Shown: positions 44,984 to 58,323 of the stretch, piece after piece
How positions within the stretch are numbered: position 1 is the first letter of the stretch
Layout: each line of letters begins with the position of its first letter
Assembly: GCA_015179045.1 (NCBI GenBank)
Contig: WHUZ01000009.1
Location: 124,001-188,000, forward strand
Length of the DNA: 64,000 nucleotides
Source of the DNA: Kalaharituber pfeilii
Taxonomy: Eukaryota > Ascomycota > Pezizomycetes > Pezizales > Pezizaceae
Direction: 5' to 3'
Made by a program: the position numbers and the translations under genes
The notes under the pieces: model-generated
Database searches by the model: none
The model's input: only the letters and a program-made list of their open reading frames with translations
Told to the model about the DNA's origin: nothing

Positions 44984-47490
44984 TAACGAGTAACTTCTCT
45001 AGTGCAAGCTTGGTTGAGTGGCTGAGCGTTCGCGCACTGAGCCCAAGGTGCCGGCACACAAAACACGCGCACGCCCACCAGCTCACAGGGCCTCTTTCCC
45101 TTGGTAAGGAATTAGGAGCCATTTCTTGTCCAGGCGCACCTGTGTACTCTGTGCCCCATATGCCAGGTGGGCATGCTGCCTCTGCTGGACTACGTCGGAT
45201 GAAGGACTTGCTCTGACGTGAACAATCTGTTCTCATGCCAGAATACTCGATCATTGACAAGCCACATACAGGCTCGCTCAGAGAAACGCACAGGCCAAGT
45301 CTCGCATTCGCAAGCGTGAGCCTTGAGACACATGTAAAATACTGCACAGGGAAAGCCAAACAGGATAGGCATGAAGCCATGCCGGGGCACGCGCATAACT
45401 CGAGGCAGGTAGCGCATGCAACATCAAGCACGGATACATACTGGGTACTAGTACTGGTAAATTTACATAAACCTGTTTACAAGATTCTATGCAGGCGAAT
45501 AGTTGAATTTTTGAAGGAAAAAAAGGGGAAAAAAAATATATTTGTGATTAATCAAATTCATATGTAGTCAAATCAATTAACTGCGTTACAACAGATCATA
45601 AGATGCAGTTATGACATTAAAGAAAGCAAATTTTTGTGAAACATATGCTGTTCTAATTCCAAGAAGCGTATGCAAGTTGGTTGCCTTAACTACTACATAT
45701 CCCCCCTTAGCAAAACCCCCTTACCAAAGAAACAAGGTCGGGGGGTCAGCGCCCTCACGCGTATCAACGCGCGCGGCCCCGTGACTTGACTTTACTCCGT
45801 CAGTAATTCTATCAAAGAAACTAAACTGCAACCGGACTAAAACGTGTTCTCGTACCCGGACTCACATTAAAATACATAAATATGCATACACTGAACTGAA
45901 GTTATCCAGTCAGCAACCAGGCCAGCAGCCATGTAAATTGAACAACTAGACTAATTATTTAAAAAATGAAAGTTATCAAATTCAAAGGTAATAATAAAAC
46001 AAAACAAAGCCGTCTGGGCACGAGTTACCCTCACGTTCTACCTACTCTGTCACCTTCGATTTCCTACTTTCCATATTCGATATCAGTTCTCACCTTGTTT
46101 GTTCTCACCCCTTTCCACATATCCACTCTATTTCCTTACATTCCCGCTAACACACCTTCTTCAGGTCCCGTATGAAGTTGTTACAGAATTCGGACTCATC
46201 GAGCTCCACAAGCTCATTGCACATCATCCTCATTATGTCTAATGCCTTGTCATAGAGAATATCTGTAGAGCTATTGTTATGGTTCCCTTGATTAGTATGA
46301 CCCCTTGAGAACAAGTGTCCATGATAGCTCTTCGACATCAGAGTGAAAGAGAGGAGGTTCGTTATTGAATTCTGGGATGGCGTTTACTGGAGGAGACCTT
46401 GAACCCACTTGGTCATCAGTCTGTCTCTCACCAGAAGGTCGTCGTTAGCTTCACCTGAATCCACGAAAATCAGAATTAAAAGAGTACTCGCCATCAGTCT
46501 ACAAGTCAGCAGCGGCATTGTTATCGGTATTCCTGTCATAACCGTACTAGAAATTTGTCCCATTTCCACTGCATTCCAAAGTTCAAGTCCCACTCCTCTC
46601 GCCATCGATCAACGGTGCAGGTGAATCGTTATCGAAACTATAAATGGGAGTGGAGAGCTAGGGAGAGGCAGTGAAGACTTGGCGCATGATCAACTATTGT
46701 GTCACGTGATATATCTGTGAAAATGATAGTTGCGGAATTTTACGCAAACGAAATGCTGTATTGCGACGACACCAACAAATGTGGCTTTAAGAGACAAGAT
46801 ATATTTACTTGAATGTTCATTGTCGTTAGAATTGATGAGAATCCTAATGGATATTGGGAGAGGGAAAAAGAAAAAAATGACAAAGGACGATGACAAAAAC
46901 TAATAACACAGATATCCCCACAACTTCGCTAAAATAAAACACATTGATTCCTCAATCTCCGTCGAAAAAAAAAGTAATGATAGGGAAACGTGGTACGAAC
47001 ACTAAATGAAAAAAAGCAAGGAACGACTGCTGAACTCCATAACAAACAATGAGACTGCTAAAAAAATGAAATTCAAACCGTAAGGACGCAAACGAGGAAA
47101 TGAATGTCAGAAACGAACGATGGATTGAAACCCAGGAGTCAATATGAAGGAGAGAAGGCAGGGTTAAAAAATAATTTAGTCCATCTGGTATAGAAACTGA
47201 TAATGGGATAGCTCTACACATAAGAGCTCAGTCCGTTTACACAAATCTCCTGGTTCACTCAGATTAAACTTATTTTACCCAGCCGACATTTTACCCAGCC
47301 GACATCAAGCCAAAACATCTGCTCAAACAGTATTCTAACGACGGAAATCTAACATAAGAAATAAACCAACCAGGCTGAAAACAATGGGATATATAGCGCA
47401 TGCGAATGACAGCGATTAAATGGGGTATCTTGATGTTAGTAATGTTGAAAGTGATTGGCCTCGTTTTAAGACGCTTGTACCAATATACAG
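44984..47490. other. Intergenic with one doubtful small gene
   Basis: Mostly without supported features. The minus strand at 46605-46147 has two same-frame segments, starting MARGVGLELWNAVEMGQIS and ending FCNNFIRDLKK before a GTGTGT donor-like site, plus a plausible coding stretch in another frame between them (SPPVNAIPEFNNEPPLFHSD). I could not assemble a convincing spliced product. A 16-base direct repeat (TTTTACCCAGCCGACA) occurs twice at about 47272-47305. Confidence 0.4.
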
Positions 47491-49304
47491 TCACATAACA
47501 ACGCAGCACAAAAGCTTTCGCTTTGGTTTCTTTTCATATTCATCGCTAGTCTCCATTCTGATGGCTTGGGTTTGTCCTGCCTGACTGACTGTGTGGCCGT
47601 TGACTTTGGTAATTGTACGAGGTAAAAATTGAGTTTCATTCTTAATAAGAGCCTAGAAAGCATAATAGTTAGTATCTATTGTCCTAATAGTTAACTTAGT
47701 TTCAGAAAAAACATACAGGCTTTACAATTTCATTCTTTTCCTCTGGTTTTTGTGGTGAGGTAGCTGCGGAAATGGGGGACAGAGGCAGAGGACTCCTCAA
47801 TGGCCACTCTTCAGCCTCATTCGTCATAACCTCATCTTTGGCGTCGCTATTCTGTTCTTGATTTTCCTCCTTCTCTTCTGCTTCTTTCTCCTGCTTCTCT
47901 TTTTCTAGGTCCTGAATGTTCTCTACTTTCAAAGGCCTCAGCTTCCCATCATATACCGTTGCAAAAACACCTTCTTTCTCCCACTGTTCTTGTTGAAGCC
48001 GTTTGGCAACTGTCGGTATTAGTTGCCGTTCGGGGGGAAGTTTTGGGTCTGGTGAATAAGTTGATAATGACCATGGTGGAGGACCCTCAGGAGCTTGGTG
48101 GCTCGAAGTGCCAGTCCCAGGGCGATGGTTCGGTGAAAGCTGCGGGTTAGATTTCGATCTATGCTTTGCCAAAGTACTATTTGCCGAAAATCTGGACTTC
48201 GACTTGGAATTTGACCTCCCTGGTCCGCTAATCTGTGTCTGTACTCGATTGGCCTTTGGTGTTGGTGGTGGTTTAGGTCCTGCAGCTGGTGTGTTTTCTG
48301 CCAACATTACATTAGAACCGGTGGAGTGAGACCTTTTCCTCGAATGGGCGTATGTTATGCTGTCATCATCAGATCCTTGCTCGGGAGATGGTGGCTGGCG
48401 GATGAGGGGTGCACTTCGTTCAATAAATTGCTGGCGAACTGGTAATGGGGATGATGTATATAATGGTATTCTTGAAAAAGATCCATTACGGTGTTTGTAT
48501 TGCATAGGATGTCGCTGAGCATCGGCAAGCTGCTCAGCTGGATGTCTCAAATCGTTACTTGGCTCATTTGGGTTGTAGAATTTGCTTTCGTCTTCCGAAG
48601 AATCTGAATTTGTCCGCTGCCTCTTCAAAATTCCGCCATCATGCTGATAGTGGTTCTGTATTGCCTTTAAAGGTAACTTGATTCCAGCCTGCTCCAGCTC
48701 TTGGATCTCAATCTGCTCTAACTTGTCCCTATCAATCCACCTTGAATACTCCGAATTCTTCAATTGCTCCAGTTGCTCTAGTTGTTTGCCTTCAATCCGT
48801 GCTAATTTTTCACTATCTATCCACTTAGATTCCTCATCTGTCAAGTTCCCATTTTGACCACTGATTGAGTCCGTACTCATAGCACCAACTGTGGATAATC
48901 TCCCACCATATAGGTCGAAAACCGAGTCACCATCGTGATTTGAGGATATATTTGAGTTGTTGCGGTGTAGGGAGTGGGGTTTCGGTGGATCAAGATAGGT
49001 AGTGGGATCTAAAGGATTCGAGACAGATCGAGAGCCATAACCATTTGTACGACCAGAGGCTGTAAGTGAATCATAGGTTCCTTTTCGAGATTTCAAAGAC
49101 GACGGAGTAGAACCTTGGTGATAATAATGACCAAGCTCATTCTGCATGGTGAAACCAAATTAGGATCTACTATAAAGATTTGGAAAAATGAAAGGATTCA
49201 AGACTGCAACATACCTCTAGGGGAACAGCATAATCCCATATATCAATGCTACTGGCAGCCGACGTCGAAGGACCTGTAGTTGTGCTCGCTTGTAGGCCAG
49301 GCAT
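47491..49304 (-). CDS. Prenylated cell-end marker, TeaR/Mod5-like
   Basis: Three exons, 49304-49215, 49141-47717 and 47652-47491, all phase 0, give 558 residues. The N-terminus (MPGLQASTTTGPS...IDIWDYAVPLE) is followed by two short related segments (ESKWIDSEKLARIEGKQLEQL and YSRWIDRDKLEQIEIQELEQ). A long Ser/Pro-rich region comes next, then a charged Glu/Lys helix (DLEKEKQEKEAEEKEENQEQ). The C-terminus is KKPKRKLLCCVVM: a polybasic patch plus a CAAX box (CVVM, Met favouring farnesylation). Layout and CAAX end fit S. pombe Mod5 and A. nidulans TeaR, the membrane anchor that captures the Tea1/TeaA polarity marker delivered by microtubules. The last exon is short and separated by a 64-base intron. 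Read without splicing, the protein would end VCFF and lose the CAAX box. The orthology call is from memory and architecture, not alignment. Confidence 0.7.
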
Positions 49305-52074
49305 TGTTGACAGGGAATGACGACGGGAGGCTCCCGCAAAATATGGGGAGAGGTGTCTTCACCGATCTGAAGCGTTTCGGAGCAAACTTCAGGCGAAGCG
49401 AAACGAATAAGACGTGTGGGATATTATTTCTATTCCTTTCCTCCCATAGACCAGAAGCTTATATCCTAGACTCGCAGAACCAAAAATACGATAATACTTT
49501 GCCAGATTCCCACCTAGTTTTCCACTAGATGGGATTTAAGTGTTGAACAAAGGCCTGGTGGATTCAAACTGAGGAGCGTAAAATCGGAGCAACGAAGAGA
49601 ATGTAGTGAGTGAAAGCTGGGTGGTCGTTTGGGGGGGGGGGGGGGGGCGGTGACTTAGCCTGCACCGAGTGGATTGACCCTGAAGAGAAAATAACAAATT
49701 AGAAGTAGGATTTCCGTTTGCGAGAAGATAATGCTTGTAGTCAACGATTTATGCGGAGCAGCTGCGAGTGGTTGGGGCTGTTAAGCCTGCAGTGGTGTAA
49801 CGCCTCCGGGTGATGAGGAGCACGAAGGGGTGAGTGCTGGTTGGTTGCGAGGAGGGTTAACAGAGGCGAAGGCTCAGTGGGACCACGGTGCTTGAATGGA
49901 TTTGTGAGAATCGCGCCAGTTGAATGCTTGCACTGCAAGTATATTTAGCGTACTGAAGGATTCCAGCAGGAAAATCGAACGAAAAGAACAGCAAATGAGC
50001 GACTTTAGAAGGAGACGTGAAGGAATCGAATGAAGCTAGTGAATTTGCGAGGGCGAATGCAGAGAGAGATGCGACCGGGGTGGTGGGTTGTGGTGGTGGT
50101 GGAAGGGCGCGGCGGGGGGGGGGGAACAGCAGGCGAGACGGGGGGAGATGAGATGGCTAAGAGTGTGTATGGGACGAAGAGCTTCGGCTCCGCAAGTTGC
50201 CTCGCAGTTAATAACACTGGGTGCGGTATCGCTGGGCAGCCTGGCGCAGCGCACAAGAGTGGGAGGCTCGGGGCTTTTCGCTGATGGCTGTGGCGGACAT
50301 AACGGGCAGCAATTGGCTGGCCGGGAGGAATCACAAGAGCAGCAGGTCCCAAGTGGTGCTAGGGCAACGGGCAGGCTGAGGCCAGGGTCGCGATGTGGGG
50401 GGCGGCGGGTGGCATCGCGGCCTGTCACGATTACTGTACTGTACTGTACGTTTCATCGGTCCACGTTTGGAGGTTGAGCCTGCAGCTCTATGATACTGAG
50501 TTCCGCCTCCCAAACTCCGCACGGCAGTACGCCGCAGCAGGCTTTATCCTGCGTGGGCAGCGCAGGAGAGGAAAGCCGGGAGATTGGCAGGATTCACGGG
50601 CCTCAGCTTCCAGCTCAAGGCGGGCGCCGGCTAGCCAATTCGCCCCTAGCCACAGCACCACCGACCGCTACAGTTACATGGCGGAAGGAGCAAGGCACGC
50701 CACCGTACAGCTTGGGCCCAGGTGGCCTCGTCCCAAGTGCTGGCCGCAGACTCACGGCAGTTGGTGGCCAGGTGTTTGAGTGGATGGATGCGTCCGTGCG
50801 CGGCTCCATCCAGGCGTCCAACAGAAATGCCATGCCCCAGTTGGTCTCTGGCCTGTCGACCCACCCTAGGCCTTACCGGGCTCGATATCTCCCTGGAGCA
50901 GCTGCACTCGAGTGCCCTTACCTGACGCGTGCAAAAGGCGAAGCCAGGGCCGAAAAGGCCCTCCAGAGAGAAGTTTATGGAAATGCCTTTCCAGTTCACA
51001 GGAATAAACCAGATTGCTGGATGAGCCAAGACATCTCATGGTCGATCTCATCTGATCGGCGGAAAGAAAATACCAGCGCCCTTGCAGGTAGAAGTTGCTA
51101 TCGGCTTTTGCTGTGTTGTTAGACCAAGGAAGCAACGAACAATTATTGAGATTTCTTCCTGACCCTACCTGCCCCTCAGGGATAATGGCAATGTTTCAAG
51201 AAGGGGGTGATAATTGGTATACCGCTGTCCTGATATTTTGCAGTAGCGCCATGAAACATAATTGATCGAAGACAATGAAGCGAGGCTGTACTATCTGGAA
51301 TAAAATAGCACCTGCGAGTACAGACATCTGTGAAGCTGTCATAAAGAACGTTAGGCCCTGCAGATGCAACGTTAGATCTTGGTAATGGCTTCGGCATAAG
51401 CCCTCTTATTCTTTGGGAGCTTCGTGGCTTGAGAGTCCATATTAACAGGGTTCTTTAATGAGGAGGGAACCTGAATGCGCGGCAATGTCAGTTAACCCTT
51501 AATATCGTAGGAGTTTTGCAAAATGGGTAATGTAGGATTATCTAGTAGTTTTGCTAATTGCTGGGAACGAGAGCCTCATAAAGTATAAGTGCTACTGTCG
51601 TAGAAAAGGCGAATGGGCACGAATGGACAACTGGACGACGCGGGTATGTCCACACTAAGGTGGATGTCGTGGGCTAGGCAAACTTCTCACGGCAGAGCAA
51701 AATGCAATTCGAATTTCCCATGTACTCGAGTACTGAGGACTGTAGGGCTTGTTACCCTGAGTGAACTTGCCTTGTCACTCTTGGAAGCCGTTTCCACTTT
51801 GGACTGTATACGGATGCCATGTAATAGTGTGATAATCATGCGTATAATCAAAGGGAATGGTAAACGAGTGCATCATGAAGGAAAAAATAAAAATATGTTG
51901 AAGTAGGAGTAAGTTACATTATAATCTAAAAAAAACATCTAATGACCTCTGTGAATAAGCATTTTCAGTGAATTGTAATCAACCCAACTGTATGAATGGT
52001 CCACGAAAGCAAATGACATATGTAAAGAAAGGAAGAAGGCCGCCAATAAAATGACAAAGGGTACTGTGAATTGA
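49305..52074. other. Upstream region of the TeaR-like gene; gene-empty
   Basis: 2.8 kb between two minus-strand genes. It contains a G17 run at 49631-49647 and GC-rich DNA at about 50050-51000, where all frames stay open by composition alone. There are no motifs, no consistent splice structure and no supported gene. Confidence 0.5.
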
Positions 52075-54017
52075 TCAAAGCAACACATAAAGTGCGCACA
52101 TCTGGTTAATTTCGATTAGTAAGATTCTGGAACTTCGTCGCTCGAGAACTCACCATTGATAGGCCCCATATCATACTAATCCAAAACATTACATTGTTCA
52201 ATAATGTTTGATCACGCATAAACCTGCTTCTTTGCACAGCTATGATGGGTAGCTGAAGCATTTGGCATATGAATCCATAACCCCGAAGTTTCTTGGTGAT
52301 ACAAAACATGACCAATTCGTGTGCTAATGCTGATATAAAGAAGGTGACCAGAGTAGCAACAGGCCTGGGCATATGCGGGCGAGATGCTCCATATACATGG
52401 CGTTGCAGAAATCGGTGAACAGGAATATTCCATTCGCGAGAAAATTCGAGCCAATTGGTAGAGTTCCACCAGTCAGCATAAAAATGTCGGTCAGCAAAGC
52501 AGGTTATCTCAGCGAATGCTCCAAGAACATATTCGAAGATGACAAGGAAGACTACGAGACTGTCAGCCTGAAATCTGAACTAACTTCGGTTTATATGGAA
52601 TTCATACCAAGCAAGAAGGTGACCATGAATGGAAATAGAAGTAGACTAATACTTTCCAAAACAATAAGGCCAGCTTCAGTGAAAGTTACAGCATGTTCAA
52701 GCCTCGCTGCGGCCTCCACCATCTGATAGCAAAATCAGCAACAGAATCCATTCATGAAGTATGTTTGTACCTACAACTGGGTATATGAATTCCTCACTGG
52801 TTACTGTCAATAGGAACAGGCAACCAAATACAGCTGCTGTTTTTTCTGCCACTTTACCCCACCGAATCTTTTCAGTCCTTGGATAACTCATCTCATAACA
52901 AAGAGTAGGACACAAAAGATAATCAATGAAATTCGGAAGGGTGAGGTTTTGTGGATATGTGACCTGTCCATTTGGACTCGTAAGTTCGAAGGCAAGTGCT
53001 TCGCGCAACTCGGAATCATCCTTAGATTCCATCTTTGTATTATTGACATCTAATGCCTTAAGCTGCCTTTGGGTAGTGGACAGATGACCGCAGTAAAAAG
53101 AGTATGAATGGATCTACAAATCAATTAGTACAAGTATACCTTAACGTCAATAAGAATTCACACCTTCATAAGCAATGTGAGCGCATGTAGTGTGAAAAAC
53201 ACCTGATGAGTCCTGCGATATCATTCAAGTTAAATGCGCATTCAGCACAAAAGATTTCCGGCCGTGCAGCTTTGAGCTATCTTACCATTGCCATTCTAGA
53301 AAGAATGGTAGATACACCCAAATCCCTAACCATATTGCTTGTATTAGATGCTGCAATAAGTGGCCCTCTCGTTCCCATAACAATATTCCACGCTGGAACA
53401 ACTGCTGGAGTGGAAGGCACATCGCTGTGCTTGAGATCATGCATAGTTCAGCAAAACCGAGCCTCCATAAATCCCTCGTGAATAATCTGAATATAGACGT
53501 CCGCAGGACGCTACGAGTATCCTTCAGATTCTTGAGACCAGCAGTAATGACCATGATTACCAATCCAATCCAGAACAGTGTAAAGAACCCACGGAAGTCT
53601 CGATGGCTAGACTCCGGATCGAAATGCGAGACTCTGTTCTCATAGTCGACTGTTGGGAACAATCGGCGTCTGCGTTCCTTTCGAGCATGCTTGATAGACT
53701 TTACCGATGGCAGTGCATCTTCTGGTGCAGGAGTACTCCTGCCGCTGTTCACCTCAAACTTTCCTTTGTGAGATGGTGTTCAGAAGTAGAGAAGCATCCG
53801 CAGGGAGGGGAAGATCTAACCTGGAGGCAAGAGAGTCTTCACTTTCCCTCCGAATACCGTTTGGTTTCAAGTTCGCTTCTCCATTGACAGTGGTCGGAAT
53901 GCCGCCATTGGCCGGCCTTGCTCGAAGAACACCATTGCTGGACTCGGTGAAGGTGGCTTGATGCCCACTGGCACTCGCAGTGGCCGCTGGTTGTGGATTC
54001 TCCATGCTAGAGGACAT
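52075..54017 (-). CDS. Sterol O-acyltransferase (Are1/Are2 type, MBOAT)
   Basis: Seven exons by hand: 54017-53821 (3' end tentative), 53744-53286, 53212-53164, 53113-52775, 52722-52608, 52551-52154 and 52101-52075. The total is 527 residues. Family landmarks are VDYENRVSHFDPESSHRDFRGF, several membrane spans, HSYSFYCGHLS, the FYADWWNS motif (matching the FYxDWWN signature), EFSREWNIPVHRFL, and the MBOAT histidine in FFISALAHELV. The enzyme esterifies sterols (ergosterol in fungi) with acyl-CoA in the ER for storage in lipid droplets. The final coding exon is only 27 bases (MCALYVLL and stop), fitting the hydrophobic C-terminus of the family. The first junction is uncertain: two frames meet at about 53750, and I propose a TCCAG|GTTAG to AACAG|C intron (76 bases), but a single-base indel would also explain it. 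Promoter shared with the divergent AP-1 gamma gene. Confidence 0.88.
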
Positions 54018-54986
54018 ATGGGGTGCAACCTGGGATCACCCAGCGATTGAGCAATGCTACGCTTTTACTGCCGTGGGTGTAGTTTGCTGGACAACGAAAT
54101 CGGCCTGACTTTCGTGCAATTGTTGCGAGGGCGGGGAGTGTGTGTGAGAGGCAGCTTGTGTGCAGCACAGTTGCTGGTCCTTCCAGATTCGCAGCGTGAG
54201 TTACGTCAAGAGGCCAAGTTCCCTTCCATGGCCAGCAAGAGGGAGCAGCAGCCTTTAAGGGGGGAGGGTTGCAGGAGACAGGAGAGGGCTCCAGCCGGGG
54301 GGCCAATGCTCTCGCTGGCATCCAACTAATTACTCTCACATTCTCGGGCCTCCCCTCACGCCGATAAGAAGTGGTCGGTACCGCGGAGTGTGCACGCTTC
54401 TGGCGATGGACAGTTGTACGACTGGTCTCCTGGGCCGTTCGTGTGAACCTTGTAGCCAGCGAGCACATAGGGACTGCAGCTGCCCTACGGCCGAGCCGCA
54501 TCCATGCCGCCACCGTCCGCAGCGGCTTGCTGGAGGGCGCCGCCTTCCTGACCGTGGCCCGTAGCAAAAATGCACGAGGGGGCGGGAGCGCAGCGGCCCC
54601 AGTGCCCGCATCGTGCTGCCCTCCCCGCAGCGGCCGCTGCTGCTTTTTGTTACATTCTCAGAGCCTCACGTGTGCAGGCGCACAATCAGCCACCGCCCCA
54701 CGCCCCGCCCGGCGGCTGCAGCTCTGAGGCATGATAGGGTGCATAGAGGTATGCCAGTGCTCTAGCCCAAGTTAACGTGATGTGCTTGAGCTGACAACCA
54801 AACCCAACCGCTAAAATCGAGACATACGCCCCATAACCCCCCACCCACTCCCGCTCTCATACCCCTCTGTCACGACAGCCCCCCGCCGCACAACCCCCCC
54901 CCCCAATCCCCAATCCCCAATCCCCCCCCACCACCCCAATCTCTCGGACTCCTACAACAGGTACATACCTTCTGCTAGTAGCTGCT
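54018..54986. promoter_or_regulatory. Bidirectional promoter between sterol acyltransferase and AP-1 gamma
   Basis: 969 bases separate the two divergent start codons. The sequence is GC-rich at about 54330-54720 and C-rich at 54885-54930, the latter close to the AP-1 gamma start as expected for a pyrimidine-rich fungal leader. The long frames in this region are composition artefacts. No specific operator is identified. Confidence 0.6.
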
Positions 54987-57878
54987 ATGACCTCTCGTAA
55001 GGCCTGCTTTCTGTTCAACGTATCCTCAAGACCCCGCTCACCGATCATCCTGTACAGTCAAGCAGTTCATCAGAGCTGTCCGAAGTGCGAAAACGGCAAA
55101 CGATGAGCGAACAGTCATCCAGAAAGAGAGTGCAGCATTGAGGGCTTCTTTCAAAGAAGAGTCCGGGGATTCGTCTGTGAGGTAGTGGCCGCGTGCTCTT
55201 GAGCCTGGGTTTGCAACTGATGAATTTTGCGTAGGCGGAATAATGTTGCAAAGCTTCTTTATCTGTTCACCCTGGGTGAACGCACGCACTTTGGCCAGAT
55301 TGAATGCTTGAAGCTGCTTGCCTCACCAAAATTCGCGGACAAGCGATTGGGTTATCTAGGCACAATGTTGTTGCTAGATGAGAATCAGGAGGTCCTGACA
55401 CTGGTTACGAATTCCCTAAAGAAGTATTTCACCAGGGACATTTGATTCACTGCCTGGAGCTAATATATATATGTCCGTAGCGATCTCAACCATTCGAACC
55501 AATACGTCGTTGGGCTAGCTCTTTGTACCTTGGGCAATATACTATCGACTGAAATGGCCCGAGACTTGTTCCAAGAAGTGGAGTCTCTCCTTTCGACAGC
55601 CAATCCTTACATACGGCGGAAAGCAGCTATCTGCGCTATGAGGATTATCAGAAAGGTTCCCGATTTACAGGAGCATTTTATAGACAAAGCCAAGCTCTTA
55701 CTTCAGGACCGTAATCATGGGGTGCTGTTATGTGGAATTACGCTCGTGACAGACCTTTGTATAAATGACCCCGATTTGGTGGACCAATTCCGACCTTTCG
55801 TTGGTGTTTTGGTTCGCCAATTAAAGTCGTTGACAAGCTCTGGATATGCACCAGAGCATGATGTTACCGGCATTACAGATCCATTCTTACAAGTAAAGAT
55901 TCTCCGTCTACTGCGTGTTTTGGGCAAAGGGAATGCACAAGTTAGCGAACAAATCAACGATATCCTCGCTCAGGTTGCCACCAACACGGATGCGTCAAAG
56001 AATGTCGGAAACTCAATTCTATATGAAGCTGTCCTCACGGTTCTCGAAATTGAGGCTGATAGCGGGTTGCGGGTCCTGGGTGTCAATATCCTGGGAAAAT
56101 TCTTGACCAACAAAGACAATAACATTAGATACGTTGCTCTAAACACACTCATCAAAGTAGTGGCGGTAGAGCCAAATGCCGTCCAAAGGCATAGGAATAC
56201 GATTCTTGATTGTCTCCGTGACCCAGATATCTCGATACGACGGAGAGCATTAGATCTGTCGTTCACACTTATCAACGAAAGCAATATTCGACTCCTTATT
56301 CGGGAATTACTTGCCTTCTTAGAGATTGCTAACAATGAGTTCAAACCGAACATGACGACTCAAATTTGCATCGCAGCTGATAGATACGCACCGAATAGAC
56401 GGTGGCACATTGACACTGTTTTAAGGGTTCTGAAATTGGTAATTTTCCTATCTCCAGATGGCAGACTCATGGCTCTAAATGTCATATTAGGCTGGGAATT
56501 ATGTTCAAGAGAAGATTCTCTCTAGCTTTATCCGCCTAATTGCTATAACTCCTGACCTCCAGACGTATTCAGTACAGAAGCTGTATGCTGCTCTGAAGGC
56601 TGATATCACACAGGAGGCCCTGACGTTAGCAGGTACTTGGGTTATAGGTGAATTTGGTGATTTACTATTGAAGGGCGGTAACTATGAGGAAGAAGAATTG
56701 GTTCGGGAGGTAGGTTTGGAGACATTATTACAAAAATTGAACTTACCAGTTTGTAGGTCAAGGAATCAGAAGTAGTTGATCTTCTCCAAACGATTCTAGC
56801 CAGTTCATATGCGAGTCCAGTTGTGCGAGAATATATTTTGACATCCTTGATGAAGCTCACAACCCGATTCACAGAACCTGCTCAGATTGAACGCATCAGG
56901 AGGTTGCTCCAAACTTACACCGGTGACTTGGATGTTGAGATACAACAAAGGGCAGTAGAATACGGAAACTTGTTTGGTTACGATACAGTCCGGAGCGGTG
57001 TATTGGAAAAAATGCCACCACCTGAGATTCGCGAGACCGACACAGTTATGCGCGCCACTCCGCAGAAGGCTAAGGTGCAGAAAAAGAAACCTGTCCCCGA
57101 TGCTACGGAAGCGGTAAGCATTTACCTAACCTAGCCCCCGGACATGTACTAATGGGCACAACTGTATAGCTTATCGGAGACCTCTTCGTTGACGATACTG
57201 TCACCCCTGCACCAACCAACGGAAATACTGGGCAAAGCAACTTGGACTTGATCAAGGACATTTTCAGTGATACCCCAGCGTCGCCATCTTCAGCACTCGC
57301 GCAACAGCAGTCTAATATAAATGCTATCATGGATCTCTTCGGCTCGCCTGCACCAAATAACAATACTCTACCAGCGACTACATCACTCACGGGATCCCTT
57401 CTCGGGGATCTTGGTGACCTTGGTGCAGCGCCGTCTGCACTGCCTGTGCAGCAACCTGTCCCTCCTACCGGACCGAAGCAGCTTCCAGTATACAATAAGA
57501 ACGATCTGTCAATCACGATACAACTGCAGAGAAACCCCGATGGATTGGTTAACATATTGGCTAGGTTCAAGAATACAGGGTTGATATCGAATATATCGGG
57601 GGTGAATTTGCAGGCTGCGGTGCCGAAGAGCCAGAAGCTGCAGCTGCAGCCGATTTCAACAACGGAATTGCCGGTGGGGGATGAGGCGACACAGGCGATG
57701 AGGGTTCAGGGAAGCATGCAGGTATGTGGCCTTCGGTTGTTGAGATGTTGTATTTGCGGTTTCAGTAGCTAATGTAAAAATACTCCAGCCACCATTGAGG
57801 CTCAGGTTAAGGATACAATATTCCAAAGATGGTAATGACGTCTTGGACCAGGTAGACTGGTCGGAACCAAAGGCTTGA
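54987..57878 (+). CDS. apl4: AP-1 clathrin adaptor complex, gamma subunit
   Basis: Eight exons, 54987-54996, 55058-55181, 55235-55423, 55481-56438, 56491-56709, 56757-57113, 57170-57721 and 57789-57878, join in frame to 832 residues. The start ([16 protein letters not shown]), the adaptin repeats ([79 protein letters not shown]) and the C-terminal ear with its Gly-rich, Pro/Ala/Thr hinge are typical of gamma-adaptin. AP-1 links cargo to clathrin at the trans-Golgi network and endosomes; gamma pairs with beta1 as a large subunit. The first coding exon is only 10 bases (ATGACCTCTC), joined to the next by a GTAAGG...TACAG intron, which also yields the family's usual MTSLKQF start. All junctions keep frame. 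Length is normal for fungal gamma subunits. Confidence 0.93.
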
Positions 57879-58323
57879 TGTTGCGGGGGGGCGGGGAGGG
57901 GCAGCAGTAGGATAATAAGGCGGACGGCATCGGTTGTGTGGGCGTTGTATCTGATTGATGCTTCTGTTAGTTAGTCCTTATTAACAACGTGGTTGGATTT
58001 TTCTATTAAATTTATTTTCTCTTTTTTCATAATTTTGTTGACGTATTCGGGATGCAAAGGGTTTTATAACATTCTGTAGCTTATATATATCTATGGAACA
58101 TGATAAAGGGTGAAAGACAGTGATAAAGTGTCACAATTGTACAGCAGCGAAGTTAGAATGACGTCGGTTTTGGTTTTTAATTCCCGAGGCTAATATTGCT
58201 TGATTATTTCAATTCAAAAGCTACTGCTCAGTTAAAACAGACAATAAGGAATAAAAAGCGGTCTTCCCTATTTCAATTTTATTCTGATAACAATTCTCAA
58301 AAAACCAATTCGTATTCTATGCA
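57879..58323. other. Convergent 3' region
   Basis: 445 bases between the stop of AP-1 gamma and the stop of the minus-strand glutaredoxin. T-rich, with no other feature. Confidence 0.7.

Noticed and set aside
46147..46605. Possible small spliced gene on the minus strand
   Set aside because: Segments look partly coding and donor/acceptor-like sites exist, but no combination gave an uninterrupted product.
50030..51122. Long overlapping frames on both strands (up to 210 codons)
   Set aside because: GC-rich DNA keeps all frames open; no codon bias, motifs or conserved start.
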